From Oligoflexia bacterium (GTDB taxonomy: Bacteria > Bdellovibrionota > UBA1018), in NCBI GenBank assembly GCA_031292385.1, contig JARLHE010000058.1, forward strand, positions 1-64,000: DNA of 64,000 nt, given 5' to 3'. Within the stretch, counting starts at the first letter, position 1; every line of letters starts with the position of its first letter. The translations under genes and the position numbers were made by a program. This document shows positions 42,061 through 50,868 of the stretch, piece after piece. A model generated the notes under the pieces. It was not told the DNA's origin. It saw only the letters and a program-made list of their open reading frames with translations, and ran no database searches.

Positions 42061-43293
42061 ATGGAATGCCTGAAAAACCGCTACGAACGATCGTCGAATC
42101 TGCTGTGGATCGCGATTATCGCAATCGTCTTCGGTTCCAGAATAGCGGTGGCTGCGGATAACTCCCCGTCCCCGATGCCAAAGGCAGGTGTTCCATGGAG
42201 CGCCAAAATGCAAGGTCTTTACAAAACCCTGGCCGAGCTGCTGACCGATGTCTCGAGCGACCGCCGGTTCAACGATCCCGCCAACAAGAAACGAATCGAA
42301 CGAGAGGCCGGCCAGCTGGCCTCCCTCTCGCATGATTTGAACAAAAAGGACATGGTGAGCCTCGATGCCGATCCCACGGTACCGATGGTCGCGGGATTGC
42401 TCGCCAGGGAAACCAAGCGAGCGGTGATCGAGCTCAAGCGCGACAATCGCGCCTATGCCCGAAGCATCATCCGCTCGGTTCCCGGCTATTGCATCACCTG
42501 TCATACGAGAAACTCTTCCGGGCCCCAGTTCTCGGAGCTCCCCTTCGAGCCGACAACCCAAGCCCTTTCCCCGGTCGAGCGCGGGGAGTTTTTCGCGGCT
42601 TCGAGACAGTTCGATCGGGCTCAACAGGAATTCCTAAAGGTCATTCAAGACCCGAAAGCCGCCGCTTCTTACAACTTTGATTGGGAAAGAGCGATTCACC
42701 AAAGCCTCGCGATCGCGGTCCGGGTGAAACAAGATCCGCAGCAGGCGAAAGAAATCGTTCAAGCCGTTCTCAGCATGAAAAACGCCCCGGTTTCGGTCAA
42801 AGAAGACGCGAAAGCCTGGAAAACCTCGATCCAGGAGTGGCTGGACGAACCCGGCCATCAAGCCCTGACCGAGGAAGGGCTCCATGCCGAAGCGCTGAGA
42901 CTGATGGCCAGAGCCCGGGAAACCCAAAAGTACCCGGTCGATCGCACCGCGGATATTCTGTATCTCAGGGCGTCCGCCATCACTCACGATCTTTTGCAAA
43001 AAGCGCCAAACGGCCGCTACGCGAGCGATGCGCTGCTTCTCGCGGGGATCGCATACGAGGTCTTGAGCCCGCTTAGAACCGAGGATCTGCACGATCTCTA
43101 CTACGAAGCGTGTGTCCGGAAATCGCCGCATACCCCGATTGCCGATGCCTGTTACCGCCGTTACGAGCAAAGCACCATTTTCAACTACACCGGAAGCTCC
43201 GGAACGGACGTGCCCCAGGATGTCCAAGAAAAACTCATGGAGCTGAAGGAACTTGCCATGCCGCAAGTCCAGATCAATCACGGCATCCAATAG
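42061..43293 (+). CDS. periplasmic monoheme c-type protein with helical repeats
   Basis: 410 residues. A signal or anchor helix (about 14-31, ends AVAADN) precedes the mature part. One heme c site, CITCH (144-148), sits in YARSIIRSVPGYCITCHTRNSSGPQFS. Before it (about 45-135) is a four-helix-like segment resembling cytochrome c'-like or DUF3365-type heme sensors, and after it (165-400) are helix pairs reminiscent of TPR repeats (FFAASRQFDRAQQEFLKVI). It probably binds heme in the periplasm, possibly as a redox or ligand sensor. No known whole-length family recognised. Confidence 0.72.
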   Translation: MECLKNRYERSSNLLWIAIIAIVFGSRIAVAADNSPSPMPKAGVPWSAKMQGLYKTLAELLTDVSSDRRFNDPANKKRIEREAGQLASLSHDLNKKDMVSLDADPTVPMVAGLLARETKRAVIELKRDNRAYARSIIRSVPGYCITCHTRNSSGPQFSELPFEPTTQALSPVERGEFFAASRQFDRAQQEFLKVIQDPKAAASYNFDWERAIHQSLAIAVRVKQDPQQAKEIVQAVLSMKNAPVSVKEDAKAWKTSIQEWLDEPGHQALTEEGLHAEALRLMARARETQKYPVDRTADILYLRASAITHDLLQKAPNGRYASDALLLAGIAYEVLSPLRTEDLHDLYYEACVRKSPHTPIADACYRRYEQSTIFNYTGSSGTDVPQDVQEKLMELKELAMPQVQINHGIQ

Positions 43294-43301
43294 GAGTAAC
43301 T

Positions 43302-43667
43302 ATGTCTTTCACCGCAATTTGGATCGATCGGGAAAATGCCAAGCTGTTTCATTTCTCGAACAGTAAAATGGAGCGCGTGAGCCTGCGGAGCCGCCATCAG
43401 GACCATCACACGCACCCGTTCGATCAGCTGGATCATCAGCAGCAGGACCGGAAGTTTTTCGCGGAAATCGCGACTCACCTTGCGGATTCCACGCGAGTTT
43501 TGATTTTGGGACCGGGCGTCGCCAAACATCACTTCCAAAACTACCTGGTCGAGCAGCTGCCCGCCGTCGCGAAAACGATCGTGGGCTGCGAGACGGTGGA
43601 CCATCCGACCGGGGCCCAGATCGCGGCCCTGGCGCAGAAATTCTTCAACCTTCCGACCACGCTTTAG
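43302..43667 (+). CDS. eRF1-like 'translational machinery' family protein
   Basis: 121 residues from the ATG at 43302 with TAGGAG before it. FTAIWIDRENAKLFHFS at the start, RVLILGPGVAKHHFQNYL in the middle and VGCETVDHPTGAQIAALAQKFF at the end match the small bacterial proteins related to archaeal eRF1/Pelota domain 2-3 that databases call translational machinery or host-attachment proteins. Their biochemical role is not known. It is the third gene of the CBS unit. The stop overlaps the convergent kinase gene by four bases. Confidence 0.78.
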   Translation: MSFTAIWIDRENAKLFHFSNSKMERVSLRSRHQDHHTHPFDQLDHQQQDRKFFAEIATHLADSTRVLILGPGVAKHHFQNYLVEQLPAVAKTIVGCETVDHPTGAQIAALAQKFFNLPTTL

Positions 43668-44800
43668 GAGGCCGATTTGGGGAGAAGAATCTGAAAGCTG
43701 GCGCCCTTGCCTTCGACGCTGGACACCTGGATGGCGCCGCCCCAGGATTCGACGATGCGGTAGCTGGTGACCAAGCCAAGTCCGGTCCCCACGCCGATGT
43801 CCTTGGTGGTGAAAAACGGCTTGAAGAGGTTTTTCAGGTTTTTCTCCGAAATGCCGCAGCCGGTATCCTCGACGGTGAGCGCCCACTGGGTGCCCATGTC
43901 CTGCACCGAAACGCGAATGAAATGACCGGTGGTCCGGCCCCCTTTCATCGCGGTCTCGATGGCGTGAACCGAGTTCACCAGAAGGTTGAGCAAGACCTGA
44001 TGAAGAGGGCCCGCCTCGGCCCGGACCGCGATGGGAACGCTTTGGGCTTGAACCAGCTCGTTTTTAATCTCGATTTCGTGCTTTCTCAGCTCATGAGCCA
44101 TGAGCTCGATGACCTCGGCCACGATTTCGCCGAGATAAACCTGGCCGGCGGTTTTCATCTGATCGCCGCGGGCCAAATTCAAAAGCGAGCGGATCAGCTT
44201 CGAGACGCGGTCGATTTGCGCGATGATGATATCGACGTTTTTTTTGATGCCGGGATCGTTTCGAAGCTGCAGCTCGAGGTATTCGGCCCGGCCCCGAATC
44301 ACTCCCAACGGAGTGCCGATCTCATGAGCCAGGCTTGAGGCGAGCAATCCGACCGAAGCCAGGCGGTCCTGCACCAGGATTTGCGCCTCGCGATCCAGGA
44401 TCGCTTGCATCGCCTGCCGGCGATGAATGGAATAGCGAATGGATCTTTCGAGCAAAAGCGACGTCACTTGGTCCTTGACGAGGTAATCGGCCGCACCGAC
44501 CCGCATCGCTTCCAAGTCGACCTCGTGCTCGCCATAACCGGTCAGTAAGATCATGGGGGTCTTGACGCCATCGGCGATGGCTTCTTTCAGGAGGTCCAAA
44601 CCGGTCTTCGCGCCTAGACGATAGTCGAGGAAACAAACATCGTGCTCGCGCGAAAGCAGGGCCTTTTTTCCGGCCTCGTAAGAAGAAGCCCATTCAACGG
44701 CGAATTTCTGCCCGTCAACCGCCGTCAACAGATCACGAAGCATGATGCAATCATCTTCGTCATCGTCGATGAGCAATATGCGGACGCGAGAATCAGCCAT
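43664..44800 (-). CDS. receiver-histidine kinase hybrid (REC-HisKA-HATPase)
   Basis: 378 residues from the ATG at 44800 (TTG at 44821 is an alternative). An N-terminal receiver (RILLIDDDEDDCIML, Asp in VCFLDYRLGAKTG, DYLVKD) is joined to a kinase core with His in SSLAHEIGTPLGVIRGR, LNLLVNSVHAIETA, DTGCGI and GVGTGLGL. There is no membrane segment, so it is cytoplasmic. Kinases with an N-terminal receiver usually take phosphate from another kinase and relay it on. It is the last of three genes (PAS kinase, receiver, this kinase) with overlap to the receiver gene. Together they sit back to back with the NtrC-type regulator gene. Confidence 0.88.
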   Translation of the reverse strand: MADSRVRILLIDDDEDDCIMLRDLLTAVDGQKFAVEWASSYEAGKKALLSREHDVCFLDYRLGAKTGLDLLKEAIADGVKTPMILLTGYGEHEVDLEAMRVGAADYLVKDQVTSLLLERSIRYSIHRRQAMQAILDREAQILVQDRLASVGLLASSLAHEIGTPLGVIRGRAEYLELQLRNDPGIKKNVDIIIAQIDRVSKLIRSLLNLARGDQMKTAGQVYLGEIVAEVIELMAHELRKHEIEIKNELVQAQSVPIAVRAEAGPLHQVLLNLLVNSVHAIETAMKGGRTTGHFIRVSVQDMGTQWALTVEDTGCGISEKNLKNLFKPFFTTKDIGVGTGLGLVTSYRIVESWGGAIQVSSVEGKGASFQILLPKSAS

Positions 44801-45248
44801 GCGGGAGCTCGACGATTTCAAACCAGTAACGGCCGAGATCGCGCGTGATCGAGACCAGGGCGTCGAAAGTCACCGGTTTAGTGATGAACGAGTTCACGCC
44901 GAGATCATAAGTTCGGTAAACATCCTCTTCCGCTTTCGAGGTCGTGAGAACCACGATCGGAATGCCCTTGAGCTTCGGGTTTCCTTTGATTTCCTTCAAA
45001 GCCTCGCGCCCATCCTTCTTCGGCATGTTCAGATCAAGCAGGATCAGGCCGGGACGGGGGCTGGACTCGGGATTTTCATATTTTCCGCGGCGGAGCAGAT
45101 AATCCATGAGGACTTCGCCGTCCTCCACGAATCGCAAATCGTTCGCCAGCCGGTTCTCATGAAGTGCGTCGTTGATCATCAAGCGATCGTCCGCATCATC
45201 GTCGGCTACCAGGATCGTAATGGGATTGGCCGTCTTCTGTTTCGTCAT
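44793..45248 (-). CDS. Rcp1-type single-domain response regulator
   Basis: 151 residues, receiver only, of the Rcp1/phytochrome-partner type: ILVADDDADDRLMINDALHE, phospho-acceptor Asp in LILLDLNMPKKDGREAL, VLTTSKAEEDV and SFITKPVTFDAL. AGGAGAG stands before the ATG. It is flanked by two kinases on the same strand (25 bases from the PAS kinase, 8-base overlap with the REC kinase), so it likely passes phosphate between them. Confidence 0.9.
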   Translation of the reverse strand: MTKQKTANPITILVADDDADDRLMINDALHENRLANDLRFVEDGEVLMDYLLRRGKYENPESSPRPGLILLDLNMPKKDGREALKEIKGNPKLKGIPIVVLTTSKAEEDVYRTYDLGVNSFITKPVTFDALVSITRDLGRYWFEIVELPHG

Positions 45249-45273
45249 ATGAATCTCTCCTGAATCTCTCGAA

Positions 45274-46437
45274 TCAATGCTTCAGCGGCAGGGTAACATG
45301 AAAGCAGGCCCCTTCTCCAGGCGTGCTTTGAGCCGTGATCGTCCCCTCGTGGCGCTCGGCGATCCGTCGGCAGACCGCCAGGCCCACGCCGGTTCCTTCG
45401 TATTCCTGTCTTCCGTGCAGCCGTTGAAAAATCGTAAAGATCTTATCAAGATACTTCTCGTCGAAGCCAATTCCATTGTCAGCGACCGACAAAATACAGT
45501 GATTTTTAAAAAGCTTCACGCTGATTTCCACCACCGGGGAGATGTCTTTTTTATGAAATTTCAAAGCGTTAGAGATCAGATTCTGGAACAACTGCCGCAT
45601 TTGTGACGGATCCGCATCCAACGTCGGGAGTGGATCCTTGTGCACCACTTTTCCTTTGACTTGCTCGATTCTCAGCTCGAGATCCGACAGCACGTCCGAG
45701 AGGACTTGATTCAAATCCGTGGCCACGAACGGCTGCGCCTTGGTCGTCACCCGCGAATAAGTCAAAAGATCATCAATCAGTTTTCTCATGCGACGTGCCG
45801 AGGAAAGCATGCGCTCCAGGTAATCCCGGCCTTCATCCGAGAGTTGGGCGTCAAACTTCGTTTTCAAGCGATCACCGAAGGCTTGAATCTTGCGCAAAGG
45901 CTCTTGCAGATCGTGCGCGGCGATCGAAGCGAAGTCCTGTAGCTCGCGATTGCTGTGCTCCAATCGGTCCGCATAAATACGAAGCTGCTCTTCGGCTACT
46001 TTGCGCTGAGTGATCTCGTAACGAATCGAAACATACTCATATGGACGCCCCTTTTCGTTCAAGAACGGAACAATCGTGGTATTCACCCAGTAAAAACTTC
46101 CGTCCTTCGCGCGGTTTTTGATTTCGCCTTCCCAGATCTTGCCGCTCGCGATCGTTTTCCACATATTCACGAAAAATTCGGGCGTATGGTAACCGGAGTT
46201 GATGATACGGTGGTTTTTTCCCAGGAGCTCTTCGCGCGAATACTTGGAAATCTCGCAAAACTTATCGTTGACGTGAATGATCGTTCCGGCCTGATCGGTG
46301 ATCGCCAGAATCGCCGCCTTATCCAGCGCATGCCGGATATTCTTCAGTTCCCGTGTCGTCGACTCGAGCGTCGGCACTTCCACCGCGGCCGATGAAGTCT
46401 CGATATGTACTTGATCTTTCTTTGTTTTTTCGCTCAT
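45274..46437 (-). CDS. PAS-domain histidine kinase
   Basis: 387 residues from the ATG at 46437. A PAS domain (about 35-150: AAILAITDQAGTIIHVNDKFCEISKYSREELLGKNHRIINSG) with a PAC end (YEYVSIRYEITQRK) precedes a kinase core with His in ASIAAHDLQEPLRKI, LISNALKFH, DNGIGFDEKY and GTGVGLAV. The 'HDLQEPLRKI' box is the phytochrome/Rcp1-partner type, which fits the neighbouring receiver. No membrane segment. The N-terminus is charged. The PAS domain may bind a cofactor, but none is evident. Confidence 0.88.
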   Translation of the reverse strand: MSEKTKKDQVHIETSSAAVEVPTLESTTRELKNIRHALDKAAILAITDQAGTIIHVNDKFCEISKYSREELLGKNHRIINSGYHTPEFFVNMWKTIASGKIWEGEIKNRAKDGSFYWVNTTIVPFLNEKGRPYEYVSIRYEITQRKVAEEQLRIYADRLEHSNRELQDFASIAAHDLQEPLRKIQAFGDRLKTKFDAQLSDEGRDYLERMLSSARRMRKLIDDLLTYSRVTTKAQPFVATDLNQVLSDVLSDLELRIEQVKGKVVHKDPLPTLDADPSQMRQLFQNLISNALKFHKKDISPVVEISVKLFKNHCILSVADNGIGFDEKYLDKIFTIFQRLHGRQEYEGTGVGLAVCRRIAERHEGTITAQSTPGEGACFHVTLPLKH

Positions 46438-46481
46438 GGGAGCATGACAGTACAAAAATTAGGCCGGAAACTCTACTTAAA

Positions 46482-46497
46482 TGGCATATCTCCTGCG
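46482..46497 (+). promoter_or_regulatory. sigma-54 promoter in front of the NtrC-type gene
   Basis: TGGCATATCTCCTGCG, GG and GC ten bases apart, very like the ccoI-region site (both share TGGCAT and CTCCTGC at the same places). Predicted start near 46508. Confidence 0.65.
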
Positions 46498-46530
46498 ATA
46501 GAGCTTCAAAGAGCTGAAAAAAGCTGATCC

Positions 46531-46553
46531 TTATGAGACAAGTTGTCTCATAA
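46531..46553. promoter_or_regulatory. 23-base perfect palindrome, candidate binding site of the NtrC-type protein
   Basis: Eleven-base arms around one G; the core (46535-46549) is GAGACAAGTTGTCTC. It lies about 34 bases downstream of the predicted sigma-54 start and 50 bases before the start codon at 46603, where binding could repress the gene, and 105 bases upstream of the divergent PAS kinase start. Confidence 0.65.
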
Positions 46554-46602
46554 AGGGACTTAATGACGAGAACGAGAGTCTAAAAACGAAAGTCTAAATT
46601 AA

Positions 46603-48051
46603 ATGAAAGAACCAAACGGCAGAATCGTCATCGTCGATGACGACGAAGAGATGCGATCCCTTCTCCAGGATTATCTGCAAAACAATCGGGGTTTTGAGGT
46701 GACCTGCTTTCCCGGGGCGACGGAGGCGCTCGAAGCGCTGAGCCCGGGCGGCTCGCTCGGGTCGGACCGACTCGAAGGCGATATTGATGTCATCATTTCG
46801 GATATCAAGATGCCGAAGATCGACGGCCTCGAGTTCACGGCAAGACTTCAGCAGCTGAGACCCGAGATCCCCATCATTCTCATGACCGCCTTCGGCAGCA
46901 TCGAAACCGCGATCGAAGCCTTGCAGAAAGGGGCGTTTCATTACGTTGTCAAGCCGCTGAAGCTCGCGGAAATGTCGGTCAACGTCGACCGCGCGATGGA
47001 GCACCGGAAACTTCAACGCGACAACACCGCGCTCAGGCAAGAGGTCAAACGCAACTGGAGCCTCGGAAACGTCATCGGCAAAAGCGCCGGGATGAAGGCG
47101 GTATTCGACCTCGTCGGGCGCGTCTCGCAAGCGACCGCCAACGTCCTGATCACCGGCGAAAGCGGTACCGGCAAGGAAATGGTCGCCCGCGCGATCCACG
47201 AAAACGGCCCCCGCGCCCACAAGCCGTTCATCGCGATCAATTGCACGGCCATTCCCGAGAACCTTCTCGAATCCGAGCTTTTCGGCCACGCCAAAGGCTC
47301 GTTCACGGGGGCGATCCAACGAAAGCGCGGTCTCTTCGAGGAAGCCGAAGGCGGCACCCTTTTCCTGGACGAAATCGGCGACATGAACGTGTCGTTGCAA
47401 TCGAAGCTTTTGCGCGTGATTCAAGAACGGAAAGTCCGCGCCGTGGGCGAAAACATCGCTCGCGACGTCGACGTGCGTATCATCGCCGCGACCCACAAAG
47501 ACTTGAAAGCCGCCATGAAGGACGGCCGCTTCCGGGACGACCTCTATTACCGGTTGAGCGTCATTCCGATCGTGATTCCGCCGCTGCGCCACCGACAGGA
47601 AGACATCCCGCTTCTGGCGGAGTACTTCCTGAAAAAGTACGCCGCTACGAACAACCTGAAAATCAAAGGCTTCACTAAACGCGCGATCGCGAAACTGACA
47701 TCCCTGAAATGGGAAGGCAACGTTCGCGAGCTCGAGAACGTGGTCGAGCGGGCGGTCGTTCTTTCGACCGGAACCCTGATCGACGAAAGCGATATCCCGA
47801 CGCCCGAGACCGAAAGCGCGGAAGGATTTTTCGCCAACTCCGTCGGCGATTTCCCGACCGTCACGCAGCTCGAGGAGCGCTACATCAAGCTAATCCTGGA
47901 AAAAACGGGCGGGCGAAAAGACAAGGCCGCCCAGATTCTCGGAATGAACCGCAGAACCCTGTACCGCAAAGAGCGCGAGTACGGCCTCATCTCACAGGAT
48001 TCGCCGGAAGAAGAGGATTTGAGCTCCTCGCACGAACACGAAAGCAGCTAA
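46603..48051 (+). CDS. NtrC-type sigma-54 enhancer-binding response regulator
   Basis: 482 residues. Receiver (about 1-130; acidic pair VDDDEEM, Asp67 in IISDIKMPKIDG, with an extra GGSLGSDRLEGD loop), AAA+ domain (Walker A GESGTGKE near 186, sigma-54 contact loop GSFTGA, a variant of GAFTGA, GGTLFLDEIGDM, the arginine-finger region), and a Fis-type DNA-binding end (KDKAAQILGMNRRTLYRKEREYG). It activates sigma-54 RNA polymerase when phosphorylated. The island has five sigma-54 promoters, with GAGACAA..TTGTCTC repeats near them, and the divergent kinase cluster is the likely source of phosphate. A perfect palindrome in its own leader suggests autoregulation. Confidence 0.93.
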   Translation: MKEPNGRIVIVDDDEEMRSLLQDYLQNNRGFEVTCFPGATEALEALSPGGSLGSDRLEGDIDVIISDIKMPKIDGLEFTARLQQLRPEIPIILMTAFGSIETAIEALQKGAFHYVVKPLKLAEMSVNVDRAMEHRKLQRDNTALRQEVKRNWSLGNVIGKSAGMKAVFDLVGRVSQATANVLITGESGTGKEMVARAIHENGPRAHKPFIAINCTAIPENLLESELFGHAKGSFTGAIQRKRGLFEEAEGGTLFLDEIGDMNVSLQSKLLRVIQERKVRAVGENIARDVDVRIIAATHKDLKAAMKDGRFRDDLYYRLSVIPIVIPPLRHRQEDIPLLAEYFLKKYAATNNLKIKGFTKRAIAKLTSLKWEGNVRELENVVERAVVLSTGTLIDESDIPTPETESAEGFFANSVGDFPTVTQLEERYIKLILEKTGGRKDKAAQILGMNRRTLYRKEREYGLISQDSPEEEDLSSSHEHESS

Positions 48052-48073
48052 GCCGGGCTGGACAATTTGCGAC

Positions 48074-48100
48074 CCCCGCGAGACAAATCGTCTCGCGGGG
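48074..48100. promoter_or_regulatory. 27-base inverted repeat upstream of the cco sigma-54 promoter
   Basis: Perfect 11-base arms (48074-48084 and 48090-48100) around AAATC; the core is GAGACAAATCGTCTC (48080-48094). Its centre is about 75 bases upstream of the predicted start of transcription. It might also stop transcription of the preceding gene, but no T-run follows. Confidence 0.68.
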
Positions 48101-48135
48101 ATCGCGCTGAACCCAAAAAAACCCTTAGTTTTCAT

Positions 48136-48151
48136 TGGCATGCCTCCTGCT
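48136..48151 (+). promoter_or_regulatory. sigma-54 promoter of the cco operon
   Basis: TGGCATGCCTCCTGCT, GG and GC ten bases apart. Predicted start near 48162; first start codon at 48184 with ACAGGAGA before it. Confidence 0.72.
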
Positions 48152-48183
48152 ATCTCGATGCATTAAGAGAACAGGAGAATGTT

Positions 48184-48405
48184 ATGCCTCAATCCAAAGT
48201 GAACCCGTTAGTCTATGTCTTGCCCGGAGCTTTGTTGCTCGGGTCTCTCGTCATGATCGGAAGCGGTTTTTACGGTCAACAATGGGTGGCCGCGCTCGGA
48301 GTCGTTTTATTCATGACCTCGCTCATCGCGATAGTCGGGCTTTCGGTTCCCCCCGCTCCCATCGCGCAGGATTCGAAACCCGCGCTTCAAAAACGATCGG
48401 CCTAA
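48184..48405 (+). CDS. small two-helix membrane protein at the head of the cco operon
   Basis: 73 residues from the ATG at 48184 (AGGAGA upstream). Two hydrophobic helices (about 9-30 YVLPGALLLGSLVMIGSGF and 34-55 WVAALGVVLFMTSLIAIVGL) and a short polar tail. No family recognised. Being first behind the sigma-54 promoter and 12 bases before ccoI, it may be an oxidase assembly or accessory subunit, which is an inference from position. Confidence 0.65.
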   Translation: MPQSKVNPLVYVLPGALLLGSLVMIGSGFYGQQWVAALGVVLFMTSLIAIVGLSVPPAPIAQDSKPALQKRSA

Positions 48406-48417
48406 AGACGGCGTTTT

Positions 48418-50868
48418 ATGCAAGTCGAGGCATCTGCCAGCCTAGCGGCCGCTGTCGCGGAGAAGACTTGTCTTCACTGCGGCCTTCCCTCTTCGGGGCG
48501 GTTTTGCTGCAAAGGCTGTGAGTGGGTTTACTCGCTCCTTCAGGAAAAGGGGCTTTCTGACTTTTACCGGATACGCGACCGAGGCCGCAGCATCCGGAAA
48601 AGCGGTCCGGCATTGGTTCGCGAAGACAACACCGATCTTTACGGTCACCTGGATGATCCGGCGTTCGTCGCGCTTTACGCCACGCCGGCGGAAGGCGACA
48701 GCGGCGACCGGATCATGCAATTTTATCTCGAAGGCGTGCACTGCACCGCCTGCGTTTGGCTGACCGAGAAGGTCGCAACCTGGGTTCCCGGCGCCAAGAG
48801 CGTCCGTCTCGATCTCGGGCACGCGGTTGCCACCGTACGAATGTCGGCAACCGGCTCTTTCGCGCAGGTGGCGCGCGAATTCGCCAAAATCGGGTACCGC
48901 CCCCATCCCGTGAGACAGGACGACTCGCTCCGGCTTGAAACCCGTGAAAATCGCCGGGCCCTGATCCGACTTGCGATCGCGGCCGCGGCTTCCGGCAACA
49001 TCATGCTTCTGGCGATCTCGATTTACGCGGGCGCCACCGGCGCGTTCGCGAAAAGCTTCGAGTGGATCAGCTTCGGCCTTTGCTTTCCGGTCGCCACGTA
49101 CTGCGCCTATCCTTTTTACCGGAGCGCCTGGGCGGCACTTCGATCGAACGCGCTTTCGATCGATATCCCGATCGCCCTTGGCCTTTTGGTCGCATTTTTC
49201 GCCAGCGTGGCGAGCTTGGCCATCGGCTCCCACCACGTTTATTTCGACACGGTTTCCGCACTGGTTTTCCTTTTGCTTTCCAGCCGCTACGTTCTGCGCA
49301 AAACCCAGCAGGAAGCCTTGCATGCCTCCCGCCTCGTGCACTTTCTCACCCCATCCTGGGCCCGGCGCAAAGTCGCGAGCCCCGATCCGTCGTCAGCCGC
49401 AGCGAATGACCGGTTCGAGGAAGTTAAAACCGACGACCTGCACGAAGGTGACCGCATCCTCGTTCTCGCCGGCGAATGCTTTCCGGTCGACGGCGTGGTT
49501 CGCCAAGGAATCAGCACGCTCAACTGCTCTCTTCTGACCGGGGAATCCCGGCACGAGCTCGCGCAACCCGGCAGCCTGATTTTCGCGGGCACGCTCAATC
49601 AGCAAAGCCCGCTCGAAATCGAAGTTCGCGCCGGCGCATCGGCCACGCGCCTGAGCCAGATTCTGCGCTCGATGGAAGAAAGCCTCACCCGCAAAGCCCC
49701 GATCGTGGCCTTTACCGATTCGATCTCGCGGATTTTCGTTCTTGTTTCGCTCGCGCTCGTCGCGGTCGCTTTCGCCGTGGGCTGGCATTTCGGCGGGGTG
49801 AACGAAGCCATCAGCCGGGCGCTCGCGATGGCGATCGTGGCCTGCCCGTGCGCCTTCGCGTTCGCGACCCCGCTCGCCCTCAGCGTCACGATGGGCCGAT
49901 GCGCGAAGGAAGGCATCTTGATCAAAGGCGCCGACACCCTCGAAAAACTTGCCCGCGTGGATTCGGTGATGCTCGACAAAACCGGCACGCTCACGACGGG
50001 TGATTTTGAAGTGCTCGACTGGGCATCCAACGACCTCCCCACCCTGCAAGCGGTGCGCGCTATCGAATCCCGCTCCGCCCATCCGATCGCCCAAGCCATT
50101 TGCAGGTACCTGGCCCGACGTCAAATCACCTCCGATGAAAGTATCCGGATCGAAGATTTCCGTGAAGAGATCGGACGTGGGGTTTCGGCCCGGGTCAATG
50201 GCGATCTCTACGCACTCAGATCGGCGGGCGACTCCGGCGCCGAGAACGAAGACACCACTCAGGTCGTCATCGAGAAAAACGGGAAGCCCATCGATCGGAT
50301 TTTGCTGGGCGACGCGCTCCGAAAGGACGCCCGGAAATCGGTCCTGGCCCTGAAGAGAATGGGCCTTCGCGTGGGAATCCTCTCGGGCGATCGCCGCCCG
50401 GCCGTCCTTAAAGTCGCAAAAGAAATACAAATCGATCCGGAAAACGCGATCTCTTCGGCGACGCCGGAAAGCAAGAGCGAGCTGATTCAAACCTTACCTT
50501 TCGGGCTGATGGTAGGCGACGGCGCGAACGACGCGGTGGCGCTTGCGGCGGCTTACGTCGGCGTCGCGGTCCACAGCGGCATGGAAATCTCGATGCGCGC
50601 GGCGGACGTGTATCAATGCCAGGCCGGTGTAGCGCCCATCGTCCGGCTGATCACGGTCGCGCGCGAAACCGTCCGGGTCATTCATCGCGGCTTCGCTTTT
50701 TCGCTGGTTTACAACGCGCTTGGAACCGTCGCCGCGATTTCCGGCAAGGTCAATCCGCTCTTCGCGGCGATCCTGATGCCTTTGAGCGCCCTCACGCTTT
50801 TTGCCTCTTCCACCGCCGGAACCCGGAAACTTCGGGCCGCGCTATCCGACAAGGAGGGCGATGTATGA
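48418..50868 (+). CDS. ccoI: copper-exporting P1B-type ATPase for cbb3 oxidase assembly
   Basis: 816 residues. The N-terminal Cys-rich segment CLHCGLPSSGRFCCKGC, then an HMA-like region with GVHCTACVW, eight membrane helices, the CPC copper site (AIVACPCAFAFATPLAL), phosphorylation site DKTGTLTTGD, HP locus SRSAHPIAQAI, and GDGANDAVAL. CcoI/FixI moves copper to the periplasm for the oxidase CuB centre. The N-terminal zinc-ribbon-like extension is the usual FixI type. Followed by ccoS with a four-base overlap and ccoNO, which confirms the assignment. Confidence 0.94.
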   Translation: MQVEASASLAAAVAEKTCLHCGLPSSGRFCCKGCEWVYSLLQEKGLSDFYRIRDRGRSIRKSGPALVREDNTDLYGHLDDPAFVALYATPAEGDSGDRIMQFYLEGVHCTACVWLTEKVATWVPGAKSVRLDLGHAVATVRMSATGSFAQVAREFAKIGYRPHPVRQDDSLRLETRENRRALIRLAIAAAASGNIMLLAISIYAGATGAFAKSFEWISFGLCFPVATYCAYPFYRSAWAALRSNALSIDIPIALGLLVAFFASVASLAIGSHHVYFDTVSALVFLLLSSRYVLRKTQQEALHASRLVHFLTPSWARRKVASPDPSSAAANDRFEEVKTDDLHEGDRILVLAGECFPVDGVVRQGISTLNCSLLTGESRHELAQPGSLIFAGTLNQQSPLEIEVRAGASATRLSQILRSMEESLTRKAPIVAFTDSISRIFVLVSLALVAVAFAVGWHFGGVNEAISRALAMAIVACPCAFAFATPLALSVTMGRCAKEGILIKGADTLEKLARVDSVMLDKTGTLTTGDFEVLDWASNDLPTLQAVRAIESRSAHPIAQAICRYLARRQITSDESIRIEDFREEIGRGVSARVNGDLYALRSAGDSGAENEDTTQVVIEKNGKPIDRILLGDALRKDARKSVLALKRMGLRVGILSGDRRPAVLKVAKEIQIDPENAISSATPESKSELIQTLPFGLMVGDGANDAVALAAAYVGVAVHSGMEISMRAADVYQCQAGVAPIVRLITVARETVRVIHRGFAFSLVYNALGTVAAISGKVNPLFAAILMPLSALTLFASSTAGTRKLRAALSDKEGDV

